A stretch of 64,000 bases of DNA from Flexivirga endophytica (GCF_014640635.1 NZ_BMHI01000004.1:434001-498000), one strand, 5' to 3'. Shown: positions 25,868 through 34,309, counted from the first letter of the stretch. The notes: generated from the sequence alone by a model not told the origin. Numbers and translations: made by a program.

Positions 25868-27064
25868 ATGGCACAGCCCAGTCCCTACACACCGGGTGCT
25901 GTGGCGCGCGAAGTCCCCGGCCGCAACAGGCAATTGGCCGCCATCGAGGAACGGCTCGACCTGCTGGCCACGATCGGCAGACTGGTGCCGCGGATCCGCG
26001 TCGACCACGGACCACGGGGCGTGGGCAAGACCTCGCTGTTGCGGCAGGTCGAGCAGCGGGCCAAGGCCAAGGATGCCGACACGATCTGGGTCACCGCAGG
26101 GGAGTCGTCGGGTCTGGTGCCCGCGATCGCCGACGGCGCCGAACGGCTGGTCCGCCGGTGGCCGGCGAAGATGAAGGAACGGGTCACCGAGGCGCTGTCG
26201 CACCTAGAGTTGAAGGTGACCGGGGGAGTGCCGGGTGTGGCCAGCATCGAAGCCGGATGGAGCGCGGCCGGCGGACGCCGTCGGGCCCGCGGTGCAACGC
26301 GCGAGTTCGAGGACCTCATCGTCGCGACGACGCAGGCGTCACTGGACCGCAAGCACTCCGGACTGGTCATTCTGATCGACGAGGTGCAGGCGGCGGATCC
26401 GGCCAGTTTGCGGACGATCTCCTATGCGTGGCAACACTTCCAGTCCGAACGCCGCGACCTGCCGGTCGCGCTCTTCGCAGCCGGCCTACCCGAGAGCGTC
26501 GGCGTCATCAATGCCGCCGTCAGCAATTCCGAACGCTTCGCCTACCGGCAGCTGAAGGACCTGACACCCGACGCGGCGGCCGTGGCCCTGGCCAACCCGG
26601 CGCGCCAACTCGGGGTCGGCTGGAGCGCGGACGCCTTGGACGCCGCCGTGCGGTATGCCGCGGGCTATCCACACACCGTGCAGCTGATCGGTGAAAACGC
26701 CTGGCAACACGCGGGATTCCCCGATTCGGGGGCAACCATCAAACGTGAGCACGTCGAGGCTGCGGCAGCCGACGTCGAAGAGGACCTGCGAGAGCTGTTC
26801 ACGGCTCGACTGTCGAAAGTGACCCGGCAGGTCGAGCTCGACTTCGTGCTGGCGATGGCCAGATTGGGTGACGGGCCGGTCCGGCGCAGCACGATCGCCG
26901 CCGAGATGGGCAAGCCGACCGACGCCCTCGGAGTTCCACGCAGCAGGCTGATCGGCGCGGGCATCATCACCGACAGCAGCCACGGCTACCTGGAGTTCAC
27001 CGTGCCGGGCTTCGCGGCCTTCGTCCGGGACGTGCACGACCTCGAGCTCGTCGAGGAGGACTGA
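25868..27064 (+). CDS. Stand-alone AAA/Orc1-like ATPase
   Basis: This is a 398-residue P-loop ATPase with Walker A GPRGVGKT (48-55), Walker B LVILIDEVQAAD (about 165-175), a sensor region, and a C-terminal winged-helix-like part (about 320-390). The architecture resembles archaeal ATPases and the AAA_16/Orc1-Cdc6-like group often found in toxin, defence or plasmid contexts. No partner gene is adjacent, so function is unassigned. GAGAGG lies 9-14 nt before the ATG, and TATAAA near 25838 is an unusually AT-rich -10 candidate. Confidence 0.8.
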   Translation: MAQPSPYTPGAVAREVPGRNRQLAAIEERLDLLATIGRLVPRIRVDHGPRGVGKTSLLRQVEQRAKAKDADTIWVTAGESSGLVPAIADGAERLVRRWPAKMKERVTEALSHLELKVTGGVPGVASIEAGWSAAGGRRRARGATREFEDLIVATTQASLDRKHSGLVILIDEVQAADPASLRTISYAWQHFQSERRDLPVALFAAGLPESVGVINAAVSNSERFAYRQLKDLTPDAAAVALANPARQLGVGWSADALDAAVRYAAGYPHTVQLIGENAWQHAGFPDSGATIKREHVEAAAADVEEDLRELFTARLSKVTRQVELDFVLAMARLGDGPVRRSTIAAEMGKPTDALGVPRSRLIGAGIITDSSHGYLEFTVPGFAAFVRDVHDLELVEED

Positions 27065-27085
27065 CTCGCCCCAGGTTCGGGCGGG

Positions 27086-27595
27086 TCAGCTCGCCGCCGA
27101 GGGGCGTTGCATGCGCTGGTCGTAGCAGCGCCATACGTCGTCATACCGCTCGGTGTCGTCGAGTTCGAAGCCCAGTTTGCGATAGAAGACGATCGCCCGC
27201 TCGTTGCCGCGCAGCACCCACAGGTAGGCGTCCGCGTCGCCGACTGCTTCCTGCATCAACGCCTGGGCAACGCCCTTGCCGTGCCAGCGCCCGGCGACGT
27301 TGAGACTGCGGACCTCGGTCGGCCTTGGCGCGTCCTCGTCCTGCGCGGGTCCGACTTCGATGATGCCGACGGGCTCTGCGTCGACGAAGGCGGCCAGCAC
27401 GGTGTTGCCCGACTTCCCGCTCTGCACGGCGGTGACTGTCCGCTCCCAGCGTTGTGCGCTGTGGGAGGACTCCAACTGATCGAGGAGCGGCTGCTCGATC
27501 AGGCCGCGGTAGGCGTGGCGCCATACGGCGATGTGCAGGGCCGCCAATGACTCCACGTCCCCTGGCTCTGGTCGTCTGATCGTCCATTCAGGCAC
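27086..27595 (-). CDS. GNAT family N-acetyltransferase
   Basis: The 169-residue product has the GNAT fold with motif A in SLNVAGRWHGKGVAQALMQEAV (acetyl-CoA pyrophosphate loop) and the C-terminal NERAIVFYRKLGFELDDTERY. It resembles RimI-like or small-molecule acetyltransferases; the substrate is unknown. GTG start with CATACT 7 nt upstream and no SD, again suggesting a leaderless mRNA. It converges on the ATPase gene. Confidence 0.85.
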   Translation of the reverse strand: MPEWTIRRPEPGDVESLAALHIAVWRHAYRGLIEQPLLDQLESSHSAQRWERTVTAVQSGKSGNTVLAAFVDAEPVGIIEVGPAQDEDAPRPTEVRSLNVAGRWHGKGVAQALMQEAVGDADAYLWVLRGNERAIVFYRKLGFELDDTERYDDVWRCYDQRMQRPSAAS

Positions 27596-27655
27596 GAACG
27601 CGAGTATGCCGCAGGTCGCGCTTCAGGCCGAGCCCCTCGGCCTGTGGCGGGAGCG

Positions 27656-28303
27656 TCAAGGTCGCAGGACGCAGTCACCGCACATGCCCGTGCCGGCTCG
27701 ATAGATCAGACAGCAACTGCGTCTGCGGAAGCCGGGACCGGCGTGGAGCGCGCCACCGTCGATGCGAGCGTCGCGCAGCAGGGCGTCCGCGGCCTGTCGA
27801 GCGTCGTCGAGCAGATCGGGACGGGCTGTGCGCAGAAGGTTCAGCGTGCTGTTGGCCGCCGAGCCGACGTTGCCCCATAGCACCTGCGGGCTGACGCCAA
27901 ACAACTGCTGGATGGTGCTGGCGAGGTCGCCGATCGCGCTGTCGTCCAACGGACTTCGTGGTTGCGGCGAGCGTGTCAGCGAGAGTTGGACGAGACCGCC
28001 GGGCGGTTGCTGCCACCAGATGTCGGCGGTGGTGAGACTCACCGATATGCCGAGCGCTCGGGCGCAGATGTGCGCCGCGATCATTCGGGCGACCAGACCG
28101 AAGTGCTCCGTCGATGCCGCGGTGCGCAGGTCGACCGGCTCACGGCCGGGGGAGCGGAGTGCAGCGGCGATGTGATCGACCCGTGAGCGCAGGGAGTCGG
28201 CGCCGATTCGGGCTTCCAGGGGTTGCCAGGGACTGCCCGGCGTCGCGCCGGGAGAGTGCTCCGCGAAGGCCAACCCGTCGCCGAGACGGTGCGGATCGTT
28301 CAT
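27656..28303 (-). CDS. FhuF-like (2Fe-2S) ferric-siderophore reductase family protein
   Basis: The 215-residue protein ends with the FhuF-type cysteine set RSCCLIYRAGTGMCGDC, two adjacent cysteines plus CxxC, which bind a 2Fe-2S cluster in FhuF. The middle (SLTTADIWWQQPPGGLVQLSL, GNVGSAANSTL) also fits the family. FhuF reduces siderophore-bound ferric iron in the cytosol. The ATG overlaps the stop of the upstream TOPRIM gene by 4 nt (ATGA), so the pair is cotranscribed and translationally coupled. No siderophore transporter lies nearby. Confidence 0.75.
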   Translation of the reverse strand: MNDPHRLGDGLAFAEHSPGATPGSPWQPLEARIGADSLRSRVDHIAAALRSPGREPVDLRTAASTEHFGLVARMIAAHICARALGISVSLTTADIWWQQPPGGLVQLSLTRSPQPRSPLDDSAIGDLASTIQQLFGVSPQVLWGNVGSAANSTLNLLRTARPDLLDDARQAADALLRDARIDGGALHAGPGFRRRSCCLIYRAGTGMCGDCVLRP

Positions 28304-28863
28304 CGGTCGGCGAGCCGTTCGACGAGACAGCGGAGGGGAGCAGGGGTCTCCCCAGGGCCCAGCGCCGTCGCGAGTGCGCCGGCGAGCAGTTCCTTGCGGC
28401 CGGAGGCCACGCCACAGAAGCGATGCAGCTGCTCGGTGAGCGGGCGGTCGAGCCAAGCCGGTTGTTGGCGCAGTGTGGCGAGTTTGGCGTCGAGCCCGAG
28501 TTGTTCGATGACGTCGATGGTCCGGTCGGCGCCCAGCGCCCGGATCAGTTCCTCCTCCAGGTCGGCGTGGCAGACGAAGAAGCCGTATGCCGACAGATCG
28601 CTCACATCCCGGACCACGCACCCCACCTCGTTGAGCGCCTGCTCGACGAACCGCGTCTCCGGTGCATCGCACAGGCCGAGGATCTCCCGTTCCTCAGCTG
28701 CACGGTGCAACTCGCCGAGTTCACGACGGACGTTGGTCACGCCATGAAGGTCGACCAGCTCGACGGCCCCGAGATCGACGCCGTACGTCGTCGCGACGGC
28801 CGTCACCGCTGCGACGTCGCTGATGCCTTCGAGCAGCACGATCTTCCGGACCGCGGTCTGCAC
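28300..28863 (-). CDS. TOPRIM-domain protein (OLD/RecR-like nucleotidyl transferase/hydrolase)
   Basis: The 187-residue product begins with a TOPRIM-like pattern: VRKIVLLEGISDVAAVTAVATTY (with the conserved Glu), then REILGLCDAPETRFVEQAL with an acidic residue after the strand. It resembles the C-terminal TOPRIM half of OLD-type endonucleases without the ATPase. An ATG at 28881 is in frame, but AGGAGG (28876-28871) sits 7 nt before the GTG at 28863, which is therefore the start. The role is unknown; a nuclease or nucleotide-binding function is inferred from the fold. Confidence 0.7.
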   Translation of the reverse strand: MQTAVRKIVLLEGISDVAAVTAVATTYGVDLGAVELVDLHGVTNVRRELGELHRAAEEREILGLCDAPETRFVEQALNEVGCVVRDVSDLSAYGFFVCHADLEEELIRALGADRTIDVIEQLGLDAKLATLRQQPAWLDRPLTEQLHRFCGVASGRKELLAGALATALGPGETPAPLRCLVERLADR

Positions 28864-28941
28864 CGACTCACCTCCTGTCATCGAGCGCCTCGACTCGAGC
28901 GTTTCGACTCTACGCAGCAGCGCGACGATCCACTCGCCCGA

Positions 28942-29225
28942 TCACTGTGCGGTGCGGAAGCCACCGTTGCTGTAGAGCACCTGCCCGGTGATCCAGCCGC
29001 CGGCAGACGAGAGCAGGAACGTCACGAGATCACCGGTGTCCCGCGGCGTGCCGAGGCGCCCGGCGGGTGTCTGGGCGACACCTGCTCGCGGATCTCGTCG
29101 TCCATCCAGCCGGTGTCGACCGGCCCCGGGTTGATCGCGTTCGCGCGAATTCCTTGATCTGCCAACGCGACCGTGATGCCGCGCCGTCGGCCTACTCCGG
29201 TGAGCAGCACTGTTCCGTGTCCCAT
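28942..29225 (-). pseudogene. Decayed short-chain dehydrogenase (internal deletion plus frameshift)
   Basis: The fragment starts with an SDR nucleotide loop (TVLLTGVGRRRGI). It then jumps directly to the late-SDR sequence ALADQGIRANAINPGPVDTGWM, missing about 150 residues including the catalytic Ser and YxxxK. After EIREQV the frame shifts, and the other frame continues with AGRLGTPRDTGDLVTFLLSSAGGWITGQVLYSNGGF, a normal SDR C-terminus. The product cannot be a working reductase. It lies downstream of the TOPRIM gene start region and divergent from the VOC gene. Confidence 0.8.
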
Positions 29226-29346
29226 GAGATCTCCAGCCCTGATCGGAAGCGGGTGTCGCTCGGACGGTATGGCGTGAAAGGCCCGCTGTCGCGTGGATTT
29301 CCGTTTGGCTGCCTTCTTTCACTGAAGGAGCGACTAGCGTGCCGCC

Positions 29347-29685
29347 GTGGTTGCTTTCGTGAAGTCCGTGACGTTCGACTGCGCCGACACCCTTGCGGTA
29401 GCCGGGTTCTGGGCGAGCGCGCTCGGCTCGAACGTCGACGAGGACAGCACGGCTGACCGGGCCTGGGTGGAGCCGCCCGGGTGGGGTGGCCCGACCCTGT
29501 GGTTCCAGCGCGTGCCGGAGACCAAGACTGCCAAGAATCGCCAGCATTTCGACCTGCGCGCGGTCGGAGACCTGGGCGCCGAGGTCGGGCGGCTTGAGGC
29601 GCTCGGTGCCTCGGTGATCGAACGACACGACGACCTGGTTGTCATGAGCGACCCCGAGGGCAACGAGTTCTGTGTGGAGAGCTGA
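29347..29685 (+). CDS. VOC/glyoxalase-like domain protein
   Basis: The 112-residue product is a vicinal-oxygen-chelate fold protein: VKSVTFDCADTLAVAGFWASALG at the start, QHFDLRAVGDLGAEVGRLEALGA in the middle, and DPEGNEFCVE at the end. The metal-ligand histidine and C-terminal glutamate positions appear present. Such small proteins include glyoxalases, dioxygenases and drug-binding proteins, so the substrate is open. TAGCGT (29335-29340) is exactly 6 nt before the GTG, marking a leaderless start. Confidence 0.82.
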   Translation: MVAFVKSVTFDCADTLAVAGFWASALGSNVDEDSTADRAWVEPPGWGGPTLWFQRVPETKTAKNRQHFDLRAVGDLGAEVGRLEALGASVIERHDDLVVMSDPEGNEFCVES

Positions 29686-29983
29686 CGGGGGATCGAGCAC
29701 CGGAGGATCAGGCAGGGAGGATCAGGCATTGACGAACTCAGGTCCAACCTGATCCCGTGCTGCTGACCGTCGTGGTGGCTCCGCCCCGGCAAGGTGCGCA
29801 GGCCCGCCAGCAGTTCGTCGTGCTGCACACGTCGGCCTCACCAATGCTGATCCGCAAGGTTTTGGCGGCCGGCTTGAAGATTCGGGCACGACCTCCGCCG
29901 GCCGGCACCGTGTGGCTTTTCTGTGACAGTGCTGTTGCAACGGTGCGGCGGGACCGAGACATCCCCTTCATAGCGTTCTTCGC
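29686..29983. other. 298-nt intergenic region
   Basis: I see no supported gene here. It starts with a 13-nt tandem repeat, GGAGGATCAGGCA at 29702-29714 and again at 29716-29728. It ends with TAGCGT (29971-29976), the probable -10 of the M15 peptidase gene. Short open frames on both strands show no family pattern. Confidence 0.5.
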
Positions 29984-30634
29984 ATGAACTCGACTCGACG
30001 TCACGGCCGTACCGGAGCCGCTGTGGTGGGACTCTTCGGGATCGCCGCGGCCTGCGTTCTGGTCGGCGCTGCCGGATTCATGGCGGACCCCGGCCCCGCT
30101 GCAGACGGCGTGCGGTCGGCGACTGCCGTGGTCACCTCGGGGGAGGCCACGACAGGTGAGGGATCGAAGCCGCCTCGACCGACCACGAAGAAGGACGCCG
30201 CCTTCGGCCCGGCCGCGGGGGAGATCCCCTCCGGTGCGCATCTTGGCCCGACGGCCGACGTGCCTGCCGTCCAACGTCTCGACCCGCAACTTCGTGCAGC
30301 ATTGGTCGGGGCGCAGGAGGCGATGCAGGCCAACGGGGTGCAGATGTGGATCACCTCGGGATGGCGCACCGATGCCTACCAACGCCGGTTGTATGCCGAC
30401 GCAGTCGCCGAACACGGCGTCGCCTATGCAAGGACCCATGTCGCAACTCCGGACAAGACCGAACACACCACGGGCCGAGCCGTGGACATCGGCCCCACCG
30501 ACGCCGACTACTGGCTCATCCGCAACGGATCCCAGTACGGACTGTGCCAGACCTACGCGAACGAGATCTGGCACTTCGAGCTGACCGCTGTTGACGGACA
30601 GTGCCCGGCCCAGCGAACGGACGCTCTGGGATGA
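29984..30634 (+). CDS. M15 family D,D-carboxypeptidase (VanY-like), secreted
   Basis: The 216-residue protein has an N-terminal membrane helix or signal (about 11-32) and an M15 peptidase domain (about 90-205). Zinc-site motifs are SGWRT, EHTTGRAVDIGP (HxxGxAxD) and EIWHFE. VanY-type enzymes trim the terminal D-Ala from peptidoglycan precursors. It is the first gene of an operon with a PAP2 phosphatase and a two-component system, which suggests control of envelope metabolism. It is not in itself evidence of glycopeptide resistance. TAGCGT lies 7 nt before the ATG. Confidence 0.88.
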   Translation: MNSTRRHGRTGAAVVGLFGIAAACVLVGAAGFMADPGPAADGVRSATAVVTSGEATTGEGSKPPRPTTKKDAAFGPAAGEIPSGAHLGPTADVPAVQRLDPQLRAALVGAQEAMQANGVQMWITSGWRTDAYQRRLYADAVAEHGVAYARTHVATPDKTEHTTGRAVDIGPTDADYWLIRNGSQYGLCQTYANEIWHFELTAVDGQCPAQRTDALG

Positions 30635-31311
30635 GCACCGTTGTCGCTGACCGGATCACGCGAATCGGCGCGGGATTCGCCTGCTGGATCGCCGCCCTGG
30701 TCCTGTATGTCGTTGCGGTCCGCACCCGCCCGGGACGGGAGCTCGATGCACGGTGGTTCGGGACACTGCGCGACGAGCTGGCAGGGCGTTCGTGGATCCC
30801 CGACGGGGCAGGTTTGGCGCGTAACCAACTGGTGCTGCTGGTGATCGGCCTCGGTGTAGTGTGCGCGACGTGCCTGGTGAACCGATTCCGCCCGCGCACG
30901 ACGATCGTGTCGCTCTGCGTCGGGATCGGTCCGGGTTTCGCAGCTGCGGTCCTGAAGGGGCTGTTGACCCGGCCTGCCACGGGGTGGGAACTCACGGCGC
31001 ACAACTCCTTCCCGAGTGGCACGGTGGCCGGCTTCGCAGGTATGGCGGCCGCGCTCACCTACGTGGCGCGCACCCGTCTGCAATACGTGATCGCCTGCGC
31101 AGCATGGGGGACGACGGGACTGGTCTCGCTCATCGTCATACGTGCGCATTGGCACCGCCCGAGCGATGTCGCCGGCTCGGTGCTGATCGCCGTGGGCGCG
31201 CTCGCCGTCGCGTCGGGCATCAGCTCACTGCAGCAACGAGCCATCGCCGGGGTGCCTCCGGCGCGAGCCATGTCACCCCGGCCGTCGCCGCAGCCGACGG
31301 CGCGACGTTGA
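30631..31311 (+). CDS. PAP2 family phosphatase (membrane)
   Basis: The 226-residue membrane protein carries the PAP2 signature in three parts: KGLLTRPATG, NSFPSGTVAG and RAHWHRPSDV, the last with the catalytic histidine and aspartate. In the middle motif Thr replaces the usual His (PSGH to PSGT), a known variation that may alter activity. Likely substrates are lipid pyrophosphates such as undecaprenyl pyrophosphate or phosphatidate. The ATG overlaps the peptidase stop (ATGA), so the two envelope enzymes are coupled. Confidence 0.85.
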   Translation: MSTVVADRITRIGAGFACWIAALVLYVVAVRTRPGRELDARWFGTLRDELAGRSWIPDGAGLARNQLVLLVIGLGVVCATCLVNRFRPRTTIVSLCVGIGPGFAAAVLKGLLTRPATGWELTAHNSFPSGTVAGFAGMAAALTYVARTRLQYVIACAAWGTTGLVSLIVIRAHWHRPSDVAGSVLIAVGALAVASGISSLQQRAIAGVPPARAMSPRPSPQPTARR

Positions 31312-31333
31312 GCGTGCGCAGGCCGGAAATCCG

Positions 31334-32689
31334 TTGAAGAATATGGGGATCCGGGGACGCGCGGTCCTTGCGTCCGTCGTGATCGTCCTGCTCGTCGCGG
31401 GCGGCACGGCCGTCGCGGTCGTCACGACGGTGGGTTCCTGGGTCTACTCCGTCGCACGCAGCCAGGCGCAGGATCAGTTCCTGCAGGAGGCGAAACAGAT
31501 CCAGCAGGACCGGCCGTTCGGACCTGGGCGGATCATCGCGTCACCGGACATGACGATCGTCGTGGACGGACACATCACCCGACTCGGAAGTGCCAAGAGC
31601 GCGGACCTCACCCAGGACGTCAGGTCCGCGAATCACACAGACCTGCAGGTGTTGCGGCGCACCAGGGGTCCGTATCGAATCCTCTTCGGCACCCAGGTGA
31701 CGGTCAACGGACCTCCGGGCTCGGACGGCGTGAAGGTGCAGCTCTATTCGGTGCGACCGTTGCTCGGTGTGCACGACAAGATCGTGTCCGTCATCAAGGT
31801 CGTCGGGATCTGTCTGGCGGCCGGGGTGCTCCTCGGTGCGGCCGTCGCCGCCTGGCTGTCGCGCTACATCGTGCGGCCGCTCAGACGCATCGACGATGCG
31901 GCCGGTCGTGCCTCCGACGGGGACAGCACAGTGCGTCTGCAGCCGCAGGGGACACCCGAGCTCGAACGTCTCGTCGAGTCGTTCAACGGGCTGATGGACA
32001 CCCACGAGCACTCCCTGCAGCAGTCGCGCCGGTTCGCCGCCGACGTCTCGCACGAGCTACGCACCCCCCTGGCCGCGCTGCTGCCGGCAGGCGAGGTGTT
32101 GCAGGAGGAATCGGGGGAGATGTCGCCGGACGCGCGCGAGGCCGCCGGACTCCTGAACACCGAGATCCAGAACCTCGCCAGGCTCGTCGAGGACCTGATC
32201 GAGATCTCCCGGCACGACAGTCGCCAGGCAATTCTCGCGTTGAGCGACACCGACCTGGTGGCCCTGACGTATGACGTTCTCGATCACCGCGGCTGGCGGG
32301 AGACGGTGACCGTTCGCTCCAACCGTCCCGAGGTCGTCGCCACGATCGACCGGCGACGGATCGAGCTGGTGATCGCGAATCTGGTCGGCAACGCGGTGAC
32401 GCACGGGCGGCCGCCGATCACGGTCGAGCTCACCGCTGCGTCGGACGGCGTGCTGCTCACGGTGACGAACGCCGGCGAGCAGATCCCACCGGAGGTGCAG
32501 GAGCGACTCTTCGACCGGTTCTACAAGGTCGCCACGGCGCGCACCCGAACCCAGGGGAGTGGTCTCGGGCTGGCGCTGACCCTGGAGAACGTGCGGGCCC
32601 ACCACGGCACGATCGAGGTGCGCAGTGACGACAGTGCGACGACGTTCCGGGTCGAGCTGCCGTGGTCGGCGCCGACGGAGAGGGATTGA
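31334..32689 (+). CDS. Sensor histidine kinase (OmpR-partner type)
   Basis: The 451-residue membrane kinase has helix 1 (about 10-35), an extracytoplasmic sensor region (about 36-150), helix 2 (about 152-174), HAMP, and a HisKA domain with the phospho-acceptor H240 in ADVSHELRTPLAAL. The ATPase domain shows NLVGNAVTHG (N box) and GSGLGLAL (G2 box). A TTG at 31334 or an ATG at 31343 may be the start; no strong SD decides. The gene overlaps the response regulator (TGATG). Placement after the peptidase and PAP2 genes suggests it senses cell-wall state. Confidence 0.9.
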   Translation: MKNMGIRGRAVLASVVIVLLVAGGTAVAVVTTVGSWVYSVARSQAQDQFLQEAKQIQQDRPFGPGRIIASPDMTIVVDGHITRLGSAKSADLTQDVRSANHTDLQVLRRTRGPYRILFGTQVTVNGPPGSDGVKVQLYSVRPLLGVHDKIVSVIKVVGICLAAGVLLGAAVAAWLSRYIVRPLRRIDDAAGRASDGDSTVRLQPQGTPELERLVESFNGLMDTHEHSLQQSRRFAADVSHELRTPLAALLPAGEVLQEESGEMSPDAREAAGLLNTEIQNLARLVEDLIEISRHDSRQAILALSDTDLVALTYDVLDHRGWRETVTVRSNRPEVVATIDRRRIELVIANLVGNAVTHGRPPITVELTAASDGVLLTVTNAGEQIPPEVQERLFDRFYKVATARTRTQGSGLGLALTLENVRAHHGTIEVRSDDSATTFRVELPWSAPTERD

Positions 32690-33399
32690 TGGCGAAGGTA
32701 TTGCTGATCGAGGACGACACCAGTGTGGCGCAGGCGCTGATGCTCGGGCTGCGACGCCTGGACCACGAGGTGGAGCACCTGCCCGACGGCAACCGTGACC
32801 TGCTCGAACCGGTGCGACGCAACGAGATCCTGGTGCTCGATCTCGGCCTACCCGGCCGGGACGGTTTTGACATCTGCCGGACCGTGGCCGCCCAACACGA
32901 GTTGCCGATCCTGGTCCTGACCGCACGCTCCGACGACATCGATGTCGTGGCCAGCCTCGAGGCCGGCGCTGACGACTACGTGACCAAACCGGTCTCGCCC
33001 CGCGTCCTCGACGCTCGCATCAAGGCACTCCTGCGTCGCGCAGCACGGGCTGGGGAGGAGCCCGTGACACAGCCACGAGCGGTGAGCCGCATCGGCGACC
33101 TGGAGGTCGACGAGGACACGATGGAGGTCAGGCGCTCCGGGGCGGTCCTGGACCTGACGCCCACCGAGTTGCGGATGATGGTCGTCTTCGCGCGGAACGC
33201 GAATCGTGTCCTGAGCCGCGACGAACTCTTCGAACGGGTCTGGGGCAGTGACTTCCGCGGCGACTCGCGCGTCGTCGACACGACGATGCAACGCCTACGA
33301 GCGAAGGTCGAGGCGGATCCGAGGAACCCGAGCTGCTTATTGACAGTTCGTGGCTTCGGCTATCGCCTCAGCCCAGGACGTGGACCTCAGCCGACCTGA
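32689..33399 (+). CDS. OmpR/PhoB family response regulator
   Basis: The 236-residue regulator has a receiver domain with phospho-acceptor D51 (LVLDLGLPGRDG), the conserved lysine in YVTKPVSP and a C-terminal winged helix (about 140-230: LTPTELRMMVVFARNANRVLSRDELFERVWG). The ATG overlaps the kinase stop, giving a kinase-before-regulator order. It probably controls its own operon with the envelope enzymes, although no matching direct repeat was recognised upstream. Confidence 0.92.
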   Translation: MAKVLLIEDDTSVAQALMLGLRRLDHEVEHLPDGNRDLLEPVRRNEILVLDLGLPGRDGFDICRTVAAQHELPILVLTARSDDIDVVASLEAGADDYVTKPVSPRVLDARIKALLRRAARAGEEPVTQPRAVSRIGDLEVDEDTMEVRRSGAVLDLTPTELRMMVVFARNANRVLSRDELFERVWGSDFRGDSRVVDTTMQRLRAKVEADPRNPSCLLTVRGFGYRLSPGRGPQPT

Positions 33400-33437
33400 G
33401 ACCGGGGACGCTGCTCCTACTGGGCCTGGAGCACAAC

Positions 33438-34292
33438 TCATGCCGGGGCGTCGGCCAGCGCGCGGTCGATCATCGAGTGGCCCTGGGCTTCGAACTCTTC
33501 ATCGCCGACGAGGTGCGCCCACACCGCAGTGTTGATGGCTTCCCGCAGCCGCTCCCGAAGCCAGACGTCCGGCTCGCGCGGGTCCGATCCGTATCCGTCG
33601 ACGAACGCACGCTCAATCGCCGAGTCCTGACGGAAGTCTTTTGCTTCCAGGCGAACCCAGTCGGTGAGCACCGGCCGTAGCGCAGCACGTCCGAAGTCGA
33701 TGACGCGGACCTCGCCGTCATGGATGAGCCAGTTGCGCGGCTGCCAGTCACCGTGCGTCGGCACGACTTGAACCGGGCCCGAGGGCCACGAGGAGACGAT
33801 CCGTCGCAACCCCGCCTCGAGCACCGGTTCGATCCGGTGCGGCTTGTCGAGGTTGGCCAGGATCTTGGTGTTCTCCCGCGCCTCGTATGTCGAGTCCCGC
33901 CGGCCACCCTGGGCGTGCAGTCGGGCGAGCAGCCGACCCGCCTGCCGGAACGTGTCCGGCCGTCTCTGAGCGGGCGAGTCGAGCACGAGCTCACCTGGCA
34001 GATATTCGGTGACCAGGATCTGCACGTCCCGATCACCGGCAATCAGTCGCGGTGCTCGTCCGTCATCGACCCACGGAGACAACCACTGCTCGTGGGCGTC
34101 CAACTCGCGCCCGATGTGGTTGGTCGAAGCACCGTCGGCCTTCACGATGTAGCCCTGCTGATCGGCTTCGACCTCGAGGACGACGTTGTCGACCAGACCC
34201 CACGCGTGATCGCGGACCACCTGAACCCCCGGGAGCCACTGCTCGAGCAGACGACGCTGGTCGACACTGAGCGACGCGAGAGAAGCGGCCAT
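33438..34292 (-). CDS. Aminoglycoside phosphotransferase (APH)/choline kinase-like protein
   Basis: The 284-residue product has an APH-fold kinase core: VPTHGDWQPRNWLIHDG (catalytic-loop HxDxxxxN with Asp and Asn) and VRVIDFGRA (DFG-like metal site). An EARENTKILANL segment lies before it. APH-fold proteins phosphorylate many small molecules, and nothing here points to antibiotic resistance. TACAGT (34305-34300) lies 7 nt before the ATG on the minus strand, so the mRNA is probably leaderless and shares its promoter site with the divergent lipoprotein gene. Confidence 0.82.
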   Translation of the reverse strand: MAASLASLSVDQRRLLEQWLPGVQVVRDHAWGLVDNVVLEVEADQQGYIVKADGASTNHIGRELDAHEQWLSPWVDDGRAPRLIAGDRDVQILVTEYLPGELVLDSPAQRRPDTFRQAGRLLARLHAQGGRRDSTYEARENTKILANLDKPHRIEPVLEAGLRRIVSSWPSGPVQVVPTHGDWQPRNWLIHDGEVRVIDFGRAALRPVLTDWVRLEAKDFRQDSAIERAFVDGYGSDPREPDVWLRERLREAINTAVWAHLVGDEEFEAQGHSMIDRALADAPA

Positions 34293-34299
34293 TCGACAG

Positions 34300-34309
34300 A
34301 CTGTAGCGT
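34300..34309. promoter_or_regulatory. Overlapping divergent -10 elements
   Basis: ACTGTAGCGT holds TACAGT for the leftward APH gene (34305-34300) and TAGCGT for the rightward lipoprotein gene (34304-34309). The two hexamers share two bases. Each is 7 nt from its start codon. Confidence 0.6.

Noticed and set aside
29757-29987. 76-codon frame before the M15 peptidase
   Set aside because: No ribosome site, no leaderless -10 at the right spacing and no family pattern; overlaps the probable promoter of the next gene.
29984-30634. VanY-like gene as a vancomycin resistance determinant
   Set aside because: No vanHAX genes are present; M15 carboxypeptidases are common housekeeping envelope enzymes.
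33438-34292. APH-fold gene as an aminoglycoside resistance gene
   Set aside because: The fold is shared by many small-molecule kinases and nothing in context supports resistance.
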